The notes under the pieces were generated by a model that was not told the origin of the DNA, made no database searches, and saw only the letters and a list, made by a program, of their open reading frames with translations. DNA of 64,000 nucleotides from Microterricola viridarii (GTDB lineage Bacteria > Actinomycetota > Actinomycetes > Actinomycetales > Microbacteriaceae), in contig NZ_CP014145.1 in NCBI RefSeq assembly GCF_001542775.1, forward strand, positions 2,666,001 to 2,730,000, given 5' to 3'. The stretch's first letter is position 1, and each line of letters begins with the position of its first letter. This document shows, in pieces, positions 52,613-63,668 of the stretch. The translations under genes were made by a program, and so were the position numbers.

Positions 52613-53098
52613 ATGGTGAGCCCCGACCGTCCACGCCTGACCGATGTCAGCATCACGCTGCGCGAACTCGCCTGGACGATCCACCGCAAGGCGCCGGAGC
52701 GCGCCGGCGTTGGCCCGCTGCCGACCACGGAGATCGCCCTCCTGAAGCAGGTGATCGACGCACCGGCATCCACCGTCGGCGAGCTCGCCGAGGCGCTCGG
52801 GCTACAGCAGCCGAACGTCAGCACCGCACTGCGCACTCTGGAAGAGCGCGGCTTCGTCAGCCGCGAGAAGAGCGCACGCGACCGTCGGGTGTCGCTCATC
52901 CAGCCGACGCCGTCGGGGGTTCAAGAGCACCGCGCCGTCGCCGCCGAATGGTCGAGGCCGGTGAACGAGGCATTGGAATCGCTCACCGCCGAGCAGCTGG
53001 CCACACTTGAGGATGCCGTCGAGGCGCTGACCGCCGTTCACCAGGCACTGCGAAAGGCCTCCGGCCGGGGGTCGGCGAGCGACGTGGGCGACGCGTAA
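52613..53098 (+). CDS. MarR family regulator
   Basis: A 161-residue winged-helix regulator: STVGELAEALGLQQPNVSTALRTLEERGFVSREKSARDRRVSLIQPTPSG is the MarR DNA-binding core. It follows the two tandem monooxygenases in the same direction and is the natural candidate to bind the AT-rich palindromes in their promoters. The ligand is probably the aromatic substrate, by analogy with other MarR proteins in aromatic pathways. It converges on the second MarR gene. Confidence 0.88.
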   Translation: MVSPDRPRLTDVSITLRELAWTIHRKAPERAGVGPLPTTEIALLKQVIDAPASTVGELAEALGLQQPNVSTALRTLEERGFVSREKSARDRRVSLIQPTPSGVQEHRAVAAEWSRPVNEALESLTAEQLATLEDAVEALTAVHQALRKASGRGSASDVGDA

Positions 53099-53152
53099 CT
53101 CGAGTTCGGCGACGAGTGCCGGCACCGGAGCCGAAGGGGGCAGGGCCCGCGG

Positions 53153-53593
53153 CTACTTCTCCAGCATTCGCCAGAGTGCGCGGAACAGCGCGTCCGCCTC
53201 GGCGGATCCCAGATGCGCGGTCAGTTCGCGCTGCACCTCCACTGCCTTCGGTGCGAGCCGCTCGCGTTCTGCGGCTCCGAGCGCGGTGAGGGTCACGACG
53301 TTCCGCCGGGCGTCGGCCGATGCGCGCTGCCGCGAAATCAGCCCAGCCTTCTCCATCCGCCGCACGAGGTCGGCAACGGTCGAGCGGTCGAGGTCGACCT
53401 CGTCGCACAGTTGGCGCTGGCTCGCCTCCGCCGCCCGGTCAAGCACGACGAGGATGCTGTACTGCGCACTCGTGATATCCGGCGATGCCACGCGCGCCCA
53501 GGTCGCCAGGTGCAGTTGCTGCGCCCGACGGATGAGGTTTCCGACGTGCCTCTGCGGTTCGGGAAGGTCGCTGATCGTCGTCACGGCTCCCAT
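53153..53593 (-). CDS. MarR family regulator (near the MobA-like hydroxylase)
   Basis: A 146-residue MarR protein. The core is DITSAQYSILVVLDRAAEASQRQLCDEVDLDRSTVADLVRRMEKAGLISRQRASADARRNVVTLTALG, the usual MarR wing with DxRxxxxxLT. It is downstream of and co-directional with the MobA-like hydroxylase gene, 33 bp away, so it likely controls it through the palindromes at 55558-55575 and 55638-55657. Confidence 0.88.
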   Translation of the reverse strand: MGAVTTISDLPEPQRHVGNLIRRAQQLHLATWARVASPDITSAQYSILVVLDRAAEASQRQLCDEVDLDRSTVADLVRRMEKAGLISRQRASADARRNVVTLTALGAAERERLAPKAVEVQRELTAHLGSAEADALFRALWRMLEK

Positions 53594-53626
53594 CCTGTCA
53601 GCTGCTGGGCGGCGCGAAAGCCTTGC

Positions 53627-55522
53627 TCACGCCGGCAGCAGAAATCCGGTGAAAAAGTCGTGCAGCTCGCGCCGTGCCGTCAACGGCAGCACCAGGGAGA
53701 CGTACTGGTCGGGACGCACCACGACAACCGCACCGTGGGAAGAGATCCCGCGGCGCGTGAAGATGCTGTCCGCTGGGTCTTCTGCCCACGCCTTCTCCCA
53801 GTCCTGCAGGTTTAGGGGGCCGGAGGTAGGGAGCAGGATCGATGGCAGCTCCGTGACGTCGACGTCGTGGTGCGAACCGCGGAACACCGCGTGCACATCA
53901 ATGACGCCATCGATGTCGGCATCCGCCGCGGTGAACGCGCGCACGGGCGAGGCCGAATCCTCGGTGAGCCAGCTCGCGAACTTGCGGAGCTCGACGTTGC
54001 CCACGTCGCCGAAGGCATAGATGCGCCAGCGGCCGTCCGCACGGTGTGAATGCCCCAGCTGCATCGGACGGGCGTCCGACACCCGGCGCACCGGCGCCGA
54101 ATGGAACCGTGTGCCGACCTCGAAACCGGTCGCCAGTTTCTGGTGCTCGCCGCCGCCGGTGAGCGTTGACGGTGCGTACCGCGTGGCGAGCCCTGCGGTG
54201 TAGCGGCCCTGGCGCGCGAACTCCGCCTGCATGCCGGCGGCCGAGACGCCCCCGCGCTCGGGGTGAGCGGGGTCGAGCGCGGGTTGCGCGATGAACGCCG
54301 ACCAGTGCTTGTCAAAAGCGATGAGGTCGGCGGCGATCGACTGGCGCTCCTCCGAGTAGCTGCGGAGCAACGTGGCATCCGAGCGCCCCTGCAGTACGGC
54401 GGCGAGCTTCCAGCCGAGGTTGAAGGCATCCTGCATCGAGACGTTCATGCCCTGGCCCGCCTTCGCGCTGTGCGTGTGGCAGGCATCGCCGGCGACAAAG
54501 ACGTGCGGCGTGGCATCCTCGGGAGCGTCCGCGTCGAGATCGTCGAAGCGGTCGGCGACGCGCTGGCCAACCTCGTACACGCTGGACCATGCAACCTGCT
54601 TCACATCGATCGTGTACGGATGCAGAATCGCGTTCGCCACCTCACGGAGCTCCTCGGCGGTCGTCTTGCGGATCTCGCTGTCTCCGGCCGCAACCTCGCC
54701 GAGGTCGACGTAGCAGCGCACCATGTTGCCGCCCTCACGCGGGACCATCAGCAGGCTGCCCTTGCCGGCCGACTGCACGACGTTCTTCGTGCGCCAGTCG
54801 GGAAAGTCGGTCGTCGCAAGCACGTCCATGACACCCCAGGCGTGGTTCGCGGCATCCCCTCTGAGCTCAATTCCGAGCGCTGTGCGCACGGCGCTGCGTG
54901 CACCGTCGCAGCCGAGGACGAAGCGGGTGCGGACCGTGAATTCCTCGCCGGTGCGCTCCCCCGCCGTGTGCCGCAGCGTGACGGCGAGGGGGTGCGCTGA
55001 AACGTCGTCCTTCTCGTAGCCAACGAACTCGACGCCATAGTCGACCTCGAGCCTGCTCACCGACTTCGCTGCATGATCGAGCAGGTACTGCTGCATGCGC
55101 GCCTGGTTGACGATGACGTGCGGGAACTCGCTGAGGCCCGCCGGGGTGTCTTCGACCCAGCCGGTGCGGATGATTCTCGATCGATCCTCGTCGGACGGAC
55201 CCCAGAAACGCACCTCATTGACCCAGTACGCCTCGCGGACGAGTGCCTCAGCGAGATCGAATGCCTGGAACATCTCGACGGTTCGGCACGCGACACCATC
55301 GGCGTGACCCACCAGCAGCGGTGCGGCACGGCGCTCGATGACACGCGTGCGGATGTCGGGAAACTCCGCCAACTGCGCAGCGAGTACAGCACCGGCAGGA
55401 CCGCTGCCCACGATGAGCACGTCGACCGCCTCGGGGAATGCCTCGTCATGCAGCTGAGCGCGTGGATCGGCTGGCTGAACGTCGGGGTCTCCCGGGCGAT
55501 AGCCGTCGCGATAGAACTGCAC
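53627..55522 (-). CDS. FAD-dependent phenol 2-monooxygenase / 3-hydroxybenzoate 4-monooxygenase-like
   Basis: A 631-residue flavoprotein. VDVLIVGSGPAGAVLAAQLAEFPDIRTRVIER and GHADGVACRTVEMFQAFDLAEALVREAYWVNEVRFW are characteristic of MobA/phenol hydroxylase; VFVAGDACHTHSAKAGQGMNVSMQDAFNLGWKLA is the GD motif; the C-terminal third (about residue 455 on) is the thioredoxin-like domain. The start is the GTG at 55522 (VQFYRDGYRPGDPDV) with AAAGGAG five bases upstream; it matches the family's MQFHLNGFRPGNP-type N-terminus better than a longer reading to 55669. Substrates in the family are phenols and 3-hydroxybenzoate. Confidence 0.9.
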   Translation of the reverse strand: MQFYRDGYRPGDPDVQPADPRAQLHDEAFPEAVDVLIVGSGPAGAVLAAQLAEFPDIRTRVIERRAAPLLVGHADGVACRTVEMFQAFDLAEALVREAYWVNEVRFWGPSDEDRSRIIRTGWVEDTPAGLSEFPHVIVNQARMQQYLLDHAAKSVSRLEVDYGVEFVGYEKDDVSAHPLAVTLRHTAGERTGEEFTVRTRFVLGCDGARSAVRTALGIELRGDAANHAWGVMDVLATTDFPDWRTKNVVQSAGKGSLLMVPREGGNMVRCYVDLGEVAAGDSEIRKTTAEELREVANAILHPYTIDVKQVAWSSVYEVGQRVADRFDDLDADAPEDATPHVFVAGDACHTHSAKAGQGMNVSMQDAFNLGWKLAAVLQGRSDATLLRSYSEERQSIAADLIAFDKHWSAFIAQPALDPAHPERGGVSAAGMQAEFARQGRYTAGLATRYAPSTLTGGGEHQKLATGFEVGTRFHSAPVRRVSDARPMQLGHSHRADGRWRIYAFGDVGNVELRKFASWLTEDSASPVRAFTAADADIDGVIDVHAVFRGSHHDVDVTELPSILLPTSGPLNLQDWEKAWAEDPADSIFTRRGISSHGAVVVVRPDQYVSLVLPLTARRELHDFFTGFLLPA

Positions 55523-55557
55523 GAGATCTCCTTTGATCACGTCCGGGCGATCCGGAT

Positions 55558-55657
55558 TCGTTGGGGCACCAACGATCATAGCCTTCCAGATCGCTGTGCG
55601 CTGCACCACGGTGTCATGCGGCTCGCCGCGGCTCTCCGTGCGTAACAATGAACGCAC
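55558..55657. promoter_or_regulatory. two inverted repeats in the hydroxylase-NIPSNAP gap
   Basis: TCGTTGG-GGCA-CCAACGA (55558-55575) is a perfect 7-bp inverted repeat, and GTGCGT-aacaatga-ACGCAC (55638-55657) a perfect 6-bp one. Both lie in the divergent region between the MobA-like gene and the NIPSNAP gene, and are candidate sites for the MarR regulator at 53153-53593. Confidence 0.45.
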
Positions 55658-55692
55658 AGCGCACTGCACACCTCACTTCAGAGAGACGGCCC

Positions 55693-55998
55693 ATGATCAC
55701 TATCCACCTCCGCTACGAGATCGATGCCGACAAGCTCGACGATTTCCGCGCATACGGCCAGGAATGGATCCGGCTCGTCAACAGGTTCGGCGGCACGCAC
55801 CACGGCTACTTCCTCCCCGGCGAGGGCGATAGCGACGAGGCGTTTGCGCTCTTCAGCTTTGATTCCTTCGCCACCTACGAGCAGTACCGGATTGCGGCAG
55901 CTTCCGACCCGGAGTGCATCGCAGCGTTCGAGTTCGCCAAGCGCACGCAGTGCATCCGCCGCTACGAGCGCCGCTTCCTGACGCCCATCTTCGAGTAG
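55693..55998 (+). CDS. NIPSNAP family protein
   Basis: A 101-residue ferredoxin-like-fold protein: MITIHLRYEIDADKLDDFRAYGQEWIRLVNRFGGTHHGYFLPGEGDS and IAAFEFAKRTQCIRRYERRFLTPIF match the NIPSNAP family. Related proteins are dimeric and often accompany oxygenases or antibiotic-modifying enzymes. It diverges from the MobA-like hydroxylase gene, so a shared regulator is likely. Function unknown. Confidence 0.85.
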   Translation: MITIHLRYEIDADKLDDFRAYGQEWIRLVNRFGGTHHGYFLPGEGDSDEAFALFSFDSFATYEQYRIAAASDPECIAAFEFAKRTQCIRRYERRFLTPIFE

Positions 55999-56499
55999 CC
56001 CGCAGCAGGGCAGCGGGAACGTGCCAGGGCGGCCGAGGAACTCACCAAAGTCGACCGCTGGACGCAACACTCTTGGCGGCGCGAGCGCGAGGCACCGCCT
56101 GAGGCACTCGGCTACGAAACTTCGACGGCATTCGTGAGAGCCCGCGTCAACGTCAACGACGAGAAAGCTGACCTCGAATGCCCGGGTCCAGACTGCGGTC
56201 CGCCCAGTCGAGCTCCAGGAGCGCAGTTGGCGATCGCGGCCCATGCTGGCAGGGCCCCGCCGCACTCGCCCTGGCGAATCCCTACCGCGCCGAGCACGCG
56301 CGGATCGTGCCGGAAGCAGCCCTCCGCTGCGAAGAGCGGCACCGTGAAGAGCACCGAGGCTGGGCTCGCGGACCTCGGCGAACTCAGCACATTTCTATTG
56401 AGGGGTTGGAGCGACTGACAGACCCGATTGTTGGATAGCTCGTCCGGGTGGAACCGAAGGCCAATGAAAGGTATGCAGACGCGTGTGAACGCCCTCGAC
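55999..56499. other. 500-bp stretch without a supported gene
   Basis: Neither strand gives an ORF with a clear start, Shine-Dalgarno and coding pattern. A plus-strand reading ending in ERLTDPIVG (stop near 56438) and another with DRWTQHSWRREREAP at 56050-56100 look protein-like in short pieces but are in different frames. It could be a decayed gene or plain intergenic DNA. It marks the border between the catabolic island and the lower-GC TPR gene. Confidence 0.5.
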
Positions 56500-58998
56500 C
56501 TAGCTAGTTGACTCCCAATCAGCCCGCACTCGCGCTTCTTCGAGTAGCAGCCCGGGCAGGACGGATCGCTGGAAAATGAGTTCCGAGTCGGCACCGAGCG
56601 ACTTGCGCACCTCACTGAACGCTGCTCGCGCCTCGCCCTCACGCCCCTGCTGACTAATCGCGATGCCCAGCATGAGCTTCTTCTCAGGGCTCGGGTTGGA
56701 GCCGACAATTTGACGAAAGAGGGCTTCGGCATCTCCAAAGTTGCCCATATTGTCATAGGCGGCAGCGAGTGAAGACATCACTTCATACTTCTTAGGTCCG
56801 TCTTCCGCATCCAGCGCCGTCCGAAAATGAGAGCTTGCGTCGAGCCAGTCCCCAAGGTTGAAGCTTATGCTGCCTCGAAGATAGCTCGTGCGGCGGGGAG
56901 GTGCTCCGCCTTCGACCAGACGGTCAAGGTCGGCGACTGCGCCACTCGAATCCCCGCTTCTCGCTCGCGCCTCGCTTCTGTGGAACAGCGCCTCCTCACT
57001 TGAAGGATCGATCTCGAGCGCCTCATCGAGATCAATGATCGCTTCGGCAAAGCGTTTCTCTTCCATCAGGAGACAGGCACGGCCCACTAGCAGCCTCGAG
57101 TTCGTCGCATCGAGATCGATCGCGCGTGAGTAGTCGTCAAATGCGCCCTCAAAGTCCCTCAGTTTGCGTCTCATCGTGGCACGGGTCGCCAATGCCGCGT
57201 ACTGGTATGGCGACGAGAGGTCGGCGACGAGGCTGAGCACGCTGGCCGCCTCAGATGTACTCCCAGATTCGCTAAAGCAGCGGGCGCGGTCGAGGGCCAC
57301 GAGGGTCCGATCTGCCCCAAAATCATGCGCCAACGTCAAGTCCTCAAGTGCAGTCTGATACTGCCGTAGAGCGATGTGGGCCCGCCCTCGCAGAGCATAG
57401 AGATCACCGCTAGTCGGATTCTCCACGATTGCACGGGCAACAACTTCAATTGCTTGCGCGGGTTCGTTTCTAGCAATCAACTGCTCAATCCACAGGGAGA
57501 TGTTGTGCTTGTCGTCCGGCTGAAGACGCTCAACTTCCCGGAACTGTTCGTCTGAATCTAACGTTCGCCCCACTCGTGCGAGTTCAACCGCACGATGCGA
57601 CATCGCATGTCGATCTCCCGGGCGAAGCACTAGCGCGGCGTCCAAGTCTTCAAGTGCGCCAGCGTGAGACCCCAGCGAAGCCCGGGTGAGCCCACGCTGA
57701 AAATGGGTGTTGAACTTGATTTCATGCCGCAGCGACTCGCCAAACAGTTCCTCTGCGCGCACAAGGTCGCCAGCGTTTCTATACGAACGAGCCATGTTGT
57801 ACTTCACGTACCCTGGCCTAACTCCATGCGCTAGCGCTGCGCCAAAATCAGCCTCGGCCCCGGCGACATCGCCGCTCTTCATCAGCGCAAAACCCCTCAA
57901 AGTGAGCGCTTCCAAATTATCCGGATCGTGCGCGAGAACTAGGCCGAAGTCTTCGAGCGCGGCGTCTAGGTCGTTTGCCGTGAGTCTCTCGCGTCCCTTC
58001 GATGCAACCGCTTTGACAGCAATGCGCCCACCCTCGTCAAGGAGAATCACCCGCAGCGCGGCGGAAGGGCTCACACTCTCATCCGTGTTTGCTGTGTCAG
58101 CCAGCGCCTTTGCCCGGCCAATTCGAAGGTCGTAGTCTTTCGGATCGAGTTCGATAGCCCTACTGAAGAATCGCAACGATTCTTCCCGCCTGCCGGCTCC
58201 GTACAAGGCACTACCCATAAGCCGAAAGACTGCAGGTTCTTCGGGCAGGCCATCTTTGATCGACTCGAGGTCGGCCAACGCCTTCATTGCGTCATCACAG
58301 TCGAGCAGTAGCTCTGCGCGCGCGATTCTGTACCAACGGTTCCGAGGCTCGAGGAGAATGGCCCTGTCCATCTCGCGTATCGCTTCGTCGTGCGATTCTT
58401 GGGCCGCATAGAGTTGCGACCGAAACGCGTAGACCCAGGGCCAGGATTCTAGATCGGCGGCTAACCTGTTTACTTCAATCAGGGCCTCCGCATGCTCTCC
58501 ATTGCGACGATGGGCGATTGCTTTTCGAACTATGCCGATCACACTCGCACCCAATCGATCAGCGAGGTCTTTCCCTATCCATCGATATTCTGCGGTACCC
58601 ACTGCAGCGACTGAAACCGCAATGGCGAGGACGAACAGCAAAGCCCAACTGTCCACAGACCAGATGAGCGGATTGGGTGATAGCGGGCGACCGGACTGAA
58701 GGCCGGCCAGAACAGCTAGGGCGGCCATCAGCGCAACGACGAGCCAGTTCAGAATTACGGTGTACTTTCCCATCGGATCAAGTACAGCGGCGTCAGCGTA
58801 GGCATCTGATGTGCGCTCAACGTCACGATCAGTAAGCAGGTTTCCCGCCGCACTCCGTCGCGCAAGCTCATTTGTGATCGTGTCGGAGCGCCCCAAAGCT
58901 CGATCCCGTTGGGCCCGCAATCGAACGGACGCGAATCCCGCCAAGAAGACGATCGTCGTGAGACCAGCGGCCAAGGCTGCCATCAGACTTTCTGGCAT
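56500..58998 (-). CDS. large tetratricopeptide-repeat membrane protein
   Basis: An 832-residue protein. Membrane segments lie near residues 4-26, 82-103 and 117-139; from about 160 to the end there are repeated TPR helices, for example EAIREMDRAILLEPRNRWYRIARAELLLD, EESLRFFSRAIELDPKDYDLRIGRAKAL, GALEDLDAALVLRPGDRHAM, AIIDLDEALEIDPSSEEALFHRSEARA. The GC content and codon use are visibly lower than in the genes on either side, suggesting horizontal acquisition. TPRs act as protein-binding scaffolds; no catalytic domain is seen. The start is the ATG at 58998. Confidence 0.85.
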   Translation of the reverse strand: MPESLMAALAAGLTTIVFLAGFASVRLRAQRDRALGRSDTITNELARRSAAGNLLTDRDVERTSDAYADAAVLDPMGKYTVILNWLVVALMAALAVLAGLQSGRPLSPNPLIWSVDSWALLFVLAIAVSVAAVGTAEYRWIGKDLADRLGASVIGIVRKAIAHRRNGEHAEALIEVNRLAADLESWPWVYAFRSQLYAAQESHDEAIREMDRAILLEPRNRWYRIARAELLLDCDDAMKALADLESIKDGLPEEPAVFRLMGSALYGAGRREESLRFFSRAIELDPKDYDLRIGRAKALADTANTDESVSPSAALRVILLDEGGRIAVKAVASKGRERLTANDLDAALEDFGLVLAHDPDNLEALTLRGFALMKSGDVAGAEADFGAALAHGVRPGYVKYNMARSYRNAGDLVRAEELFGESLRHEIKFNTHFQRGLTRASLGSHAGALEDLDAALVLRPGDRHAMSHRAVELARVGRTLDSDEQFREVERLQPDDKHNISLWIEQLIARNEPAQAIEVVARAIVENPTSGDLYALRGRAHIALRQYQTALEDLTLAHDFGADRTLVALDRARCFSESGSTSEAASVLSLVADLSSPYQYAALATRATMRRKLRDFEGAFDDYSRAIDLDATNSRLLVGRACLLMEEKRFAEAIIDLDEALEIDPSSEEALFHRSEARARSGDSSGAVADLDRLVEGGAPPRRTSYLRGSISFNLGDWLDASSHFRTALDAEDGPKKYEVMSSLAAAYDNMGNFGDAEALFRQIVGSNPSPEKKLMLGIAISQQGREGEARAAFSEVRKSLGADSELIFQRSVLPGLLLEEARVRADWESTS

Positions 58999-59143
58999 CG
59001 TTCACCTGCTCCTTGCGTAGAAGAATTCGCTCGTGTGTAGTCGTCGGATCGCGGAGCTCGAACAACGCATCTGCGGATGTCGCTCCCGCTCCGGCGTCGG
59101 AGCGTCCGTGCCCTCCGACGCCGGATCGCTTCACGAGAATCTG

Positions 59144-59445
59144 TTAGCGCGTGTCCGATGCCGGTTCGTTCACAACGGCGCGAATCGCTAGGTGAAAGTC
59201 CCCCGCCAAGAGCACCAAGCGCAACTCGCCATCGATCGCCTTCAGAGAACGAAACGGGCCCGCCAGCGGCTCATGGACAAATCCGTACCTGCACCCGTTC
59301 CCATTTTGGACGGAATACCAGTTACCTGGCTCGATGAGGGTCCCGTCTAGGGTGGAATCTACCCAGAACGAAACGTAGGCCGACTTACCATCAATGTCGA
59401 TGGGCCCAACCGACCCGCGATCTCGAACCTCTTCAGGCGCCGGCA

Positions 59446-59446
<1 letters not shown>
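59144..59446 (-). CDS. small hypothetical protein overlapping the nrdF stop
   Basis: A 100-residue protein I do not recognise: IDIDGKSAYVSFWVDSTLDG, ENGNGCRYGFVHEPL-like NGNGCRYGFVHEPLAGPFRSLKAIDGELRLVLLAGDFHLAIRA suggests a small beta-rich fold. The GTG start shares one base with the nrdF TAG (TAGTG), so translation would be coupled. Base composition is like the TPR gene rather than nrdF. It could be a chance ORF. Confidence 0.5.
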
Positions 59447-60516
<1,070 letters not shown>

Positions 60517-62643
60517 TTAGAGCGCGCAGCTCACGCAACCCTCAACCTCGGTGCCCTCGAGAGCCATCTGGCGCAGGCGGATGTAGTAGATGGTCTTGAT
60601 GCCCTTGCGCCACGCGTAGATCTGGGTCTTGTTGATGTCGCGCGTGGTGGCGGTGTCCTTGAAGAACAACGTCAGCGACAGCCCCTGGTCGACGTGCTGC
60701 GTGGCGGCGGCGTACGTATCGATGACCTTCTCGGCACCGATCTCGTAGGCGTCCTGGTAGTAGTCCAGGTTGTCGTTCGTCATGAACGGAGCCGGGAAGT
60801 ACACACGGCCCAGCTTGCCCTCCTTGCGGATCTCGATCTTCGCGGCGATCGGGTGAATGGATGCCGTCGAGTTGTTGATGTAGCTGATCGAGCCGGTCGG
60901 CGGCACGGCCTGCAGGTTCTGGTTGTAGATGCCGTGCTCCATGATGGAGGCCTTCAGCTCGCGCCAGTCGTCCTGCGTCGGGATGTGCACGGCCGAGTTG
61001 GCGAACAGCTCGGCAACGCGCTCCGTGGAAGGCAGCCACTCGGCATCCGTGTACTTGTCGAAGAACTCACCCGAGGCGTACTTCGAGTCGGCGAAACCGT
61101 CGAAGGTCTCGCCGCGCTCGATCGCGATCTGGTTCGACGACTTCAGGGCGTTGAACACCACCGTGTAGAAGTAGATGTTCGTGAAGTCGATGCCCTCTTC
61201 GCTGCCGTAGTAGATGCGCTCACGGGCGAGGTAGCCGTGCAGGTTCATCTGGCCCAGGCCGATGGCGTGCGACTTGTCGTTGCCATCTTCGATCGAGCGA
61301 ACCGAGCTGATGTGGCTCTGGTTCGAGACCGAGGTGAGGCCGCGGATGGCGGTGTCGATGGTCTTGCCGAAGTCGGGCGAGTCCATGGCCAAGGCGATGT
61401 TCAGCGAACCGAGGTTGCAGCTGATGTCCTTGCCGATCTTGTCGTACGAGAGGTCCTCGTTGTACGTGGTCGGCGTGTTGACCTGGAGGATCTCGGAGCA
61501 CAGGTTCGACATGTTGATGCGGCCCTTGATGGGGTTCGCAGCGTTGACGGTGTCCTCGTACATGATGTACGGGTAGCCGGACTCGAACTGGATCTCGGCG
61601 AGGGTCTGGAAGAACTCGCGGGCCTTGATCTTGGACTTCTTGATCGCCGGGTTGTCGACCATCTCGCGGTACTTCTCGGTAACCGAGATGTCGGCGAACG
61701 GCACACCGTAGACGCGCTCGACGTCGTACGGCGAGAACAGGTACATGTCCTCGTCGTTCTTGGCCAGCTCGAACGTGATGTCGGGAACGACGACGCCGAG
61801 GCTGAGCGTCTTGATGCGCACCTTCTCGTCGGCGTTCTCACGCTTGGTGTCGAGGAAGCGCATGATGTCGGGGTGGTGCGCCTGCAGGTAGACGGCACCG
61901 GCGCCCTGGCGGGCACCCAGCTGGTTGGCGTAGCTGAAGCTGTCCTCGAGAAGCTTCATCACGGGGATGATGCCGGAGGACTGGTTCTCGATCTGCTTGA
62001 TCGGGGCGCCGGCCTCACGGATGTTGGAGAGTAGCAGGGCCACGCCGCCGCCGCGCTTGGAGAGCTGCAGCGAGGAGTTGATGCCGCGAGAGATCGACTC
62101 CATGTTGTCTTCGATGCGCAGCAGGAAGCAGGAGACGAGCTCGCCGCGCTGTGCCTTGCCCGAGTTCAGGAAGGTGGGGGTGGCCGGCTGGAAGCGACCC
62201 GCGAGGATCTCCTCGACCAAGTTGGTGGCAAGCTTCTCGTCGCCGGCGGCCAGGCCGAGGGCGGTCATCACGACGCGGTCCTCGAAGCGCTCGAGGTAGC
62301 GCTTGCCGTCGAAGGTCTTCAGCGTGTAGCTCGTGTAGTACTTGAACGCACCGAGGAACGTGTCGAAGCGGAACTTCTTCGAGTAGGCGAGGTCGTTCAG
62401 CGCGGTGATGAACTCGAACGAGTACTGGTCGAGCACGGCAGGCTCGTAATACTCCTTCTCGACCAGGTAGTCCAGACGCTCGCGCAGCGAGTGGAAGAAC
62501 ACCGTGTTCTGGTTCACGTGCTGCAGGAAGTACTCCCGGGCAGCCTCGCGGTCCTTCTCGAACTGGATTTCTCCGTTCGGGCCGTACAGGTTCAACATCG
62601 CGTTCAGGGAGTGGTAATCCATCCCGGTGCGCGGTGCCTCCAT
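60517..62643 (-). CDS. nrdE: class Ib ribonucleotide reductase alpha subunit
   Basis: A 708-residue catalytic subunit that reduces ribonucleoside diphosphates. Substrate and active-site blocks are [45 protein letters not shown] and, near the C-terminus, [19 protein letters not shown]; the redox Cys pair is at the end (EGCVSCAL), regenerated by NrdH. There is no N-terminal ATP-cone, as expected for class Ib. The start is the ATG at 62643, overlapping the nrdI stop by one base; a TTG at 62676 is a less likely start. Confidence 0.96.
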   Translation of the reverse strand: MEAPRTGMDYHSLNAMLNLYGPNGEIQFEKDREAAREYFLQHVNQNTVFFHSLRERLDYLVEKEYYEPAVLDQYSFEFITALNDLAYSKKFRFDTFLGAFKYYTSYTLKTFDGKRYLERFEDRVVMTALGLAAGDEKLATNLVEEILAGRFQPATPTFLNSGKAQRGELVSCFLLRIEDNMESISRGINSSLQLSKRGGGVALLLSNIREAGAPIKQIENQSSGIIPVMKLLEDSFSYANQLGARQGAGAVYLQAHHPDIMRFLDTKRENADEKVRIKTLSLGVVVPDITFELAKNDEDMYLFSPYDVERVYGVPFADISVTEKYREMVDNPAIKKSKIKAREFFQTLAEIQFESGYPYIMYEDTVNAANPIKGRINMSNLCSEILQVNTPTTYNEDLSYDKIGKDISCNLGSLNIALAMDSPDFGKTIDTAIRGLTSVSNQSHISSVRSIEDGNDKSHAIGLGQMNLHGYLARERIYYGSEEGIDFTNIYFYTVVFNALKSSNQIAIERGETFDGFADSKYASGEFFDKYTDAEWLPSTERVAELFANSAVHIPTQDDWRELKASIMEHGIYNQNLQAVPPTGSISYINNSTASIHPIAAKIEIRKEGKLGRVYFPAPFMTNDNLDYYQDAYEIGAEKVIDTYAAATQHVDQGLSLTLFFKDTATTRDINKTQIYAWRKGIKTIYYIRLRQMALEGTEVEGCVSCAL

Positions 62644-63062
62644 CAGTGAGACGCTGTCGCCATTTGTTCCGACCAAAACGAGTCCAATCCTTCGTGGACG
62701 ATGTTCACATCGTCCGGTGTTCCGAATACTTCAAATCTGTAGAGCTGCGGCACTTTGCATTTGGCCGCGATGATGTCTCCGGCCAGGCCGTAGGCCGAGC
62801 CGAAATTGGTGTTGCCTGCCGCGATCACGCCGCGCAGCAGCGCCCGGTTGTTCTCGTCGTTGAGGAACCGGATCACCTGCTTGGGCACGGCCCCGTTCCC
62901 GTCGCCGCCCCCATAGGTGGGAACGACGAGAACATAGGGCTCGGTTGCGTGCAGCGGTGCATCTTTGGCGTAGAGCGGGATGCGCTCAGCCGGTTGGCCG
63001 AGCTTCTCCATGAATCGGTGCGTGTTGCCCGAGACACTTGAGAAATAGACCAGATTGGCCAT
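62643..63062 (-). CDS. nrdI: class Ib ribonucleotide reductase assembly flavodoxin
   Basis: A 139-residue flavodoxin-like protein: [20 protein letters not shown] (FMN phosphate loop), [24 protein letters not shown] and [22 protein letters not shown] are NrdI signatures. It supplies the oxidant that loads the Mn cofactor of NrdF. It overlaps the nrdE start by one base and is 141 bp after nrdH. Confidence 0.96.
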   Translation of the reverse strand: MANLVYFSSVSGNTHRFMEKLGQPAERIPLYAKDAPLHATEPYVLVVPTYGGGDGNGAVPKQVIRFLNDENNRALLRGVIAAGNTNFGSAYGLAGDIIAAKCKVPQLYRFEVFGTPDDVNIVHEGLDSFWSEQMATASH

Positions 63063-63203
63063 GGGACTCGACCCCTCTCGGTATGCCGAATGGGTTGTTA
63101 CGTTGTGGTGCGTGCCTGTGCGAGCTTTCGCATGGGCGCACGGATGCCGCCGAGGCGGCGGTGTGGGTGGGGCCGCGCGTGCGCGGCATCCGCCCTGTTA
63201 TCG

Positions 63204-63437
63204 CTAGGCGAGGCGCGCGGCGAGCTCCGAGATCTTGTCGGGCCGGAAGCCGGACCAGTGGTCCTCATCGGTGATCACAACGGGGGCCTGCAGGTAGCCC
63301 AATTCCTTCACGGCTTCCAGAGCCTTCTCGTCGACCGAGAGGTCGAGGATTTCGTACTCAATACCCTGGTTATCGAGGGCACGGTACGTCGCCGTGCACT
63401 GCACGCACGAAGGCTTGGTGTAGACCGTTACAGTCAT
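63204..63437 (-). CDS. nrdH: glutaredoxin-like NrdH redoxin
   Basis: A 77-residue redoxin. The active site is CVQC (residues 11-14) in VTVYTKPSCVQCTATYRAL; WSGFRPDKISELA is the NrdH C-terminal signature that separates it from glutaredoxins. It reduces the NrdE cysteines and is itself reduced by thioredoxin reductase. The ATG at 63437 follows AAGGGGAAA. It is the first gene of the operon, below NrdR-like and DnaA-like sites. Confidence 0.95.
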   Translation of the reverse strand: MTVTVYTKPSCVQCTATYRALDNQGIEYEILDLSVDEKALEAVKELGYLQAPVVITDEDHWSGFRPDKISELAARLA

Positions 63438-63489
63438 CGATTTCCCCTTTTTGAGTACGAAGTCTGGGCTTATCCCCCGACTCCTCAAT

Positions 63490-63668
63490 ACTACATCTAG
63501 TGCCAGCAGATAGGAACAGCCACTAGATGATGTAGTTACATTTATGTAGTTATCCACCGGTTACTCACCGGTTGTCAACATGTCGGGCGATGCAGTTCGG
63601 CCTGTTTCCGCGCCTCTCGCGAGGCTTATCCACAGCCCCCATTTGGGAAGCAGTTTTCCTGTGGAAAG
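63490..63668 (-). promoter_or_regulatory. nrd promoter with NrdR-like palindromes and DnaA-box matches
   Basis: ACTACATCTAGTG (63490-63502) and CACTAGATGATGTAGT (63521-63536) are inverted copies resembling NrdR boxes; TACATTTATGTA (63537-63548) is a further palindrome. On the minus strand TTGACA (63573-63578), 16-bp spacer, TGGATA is a candidate promoter. DnaA-box-like TTATCCACC (63550-63558), a perfect TTATCCACA (63626-63634) and CTTTCCACA (63660-63668 minus) are also present. Confidence 0.6.

Noticed and set aside
63550..63668. DnaA-box cluster as a replication origin
   Set aside because: Only three boxes, one perfect, next to nrdH; no dnaA, dnaN, gyr or rpmH gene and no AT-rich unwinding region. 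Promoter control is a simpler reading.
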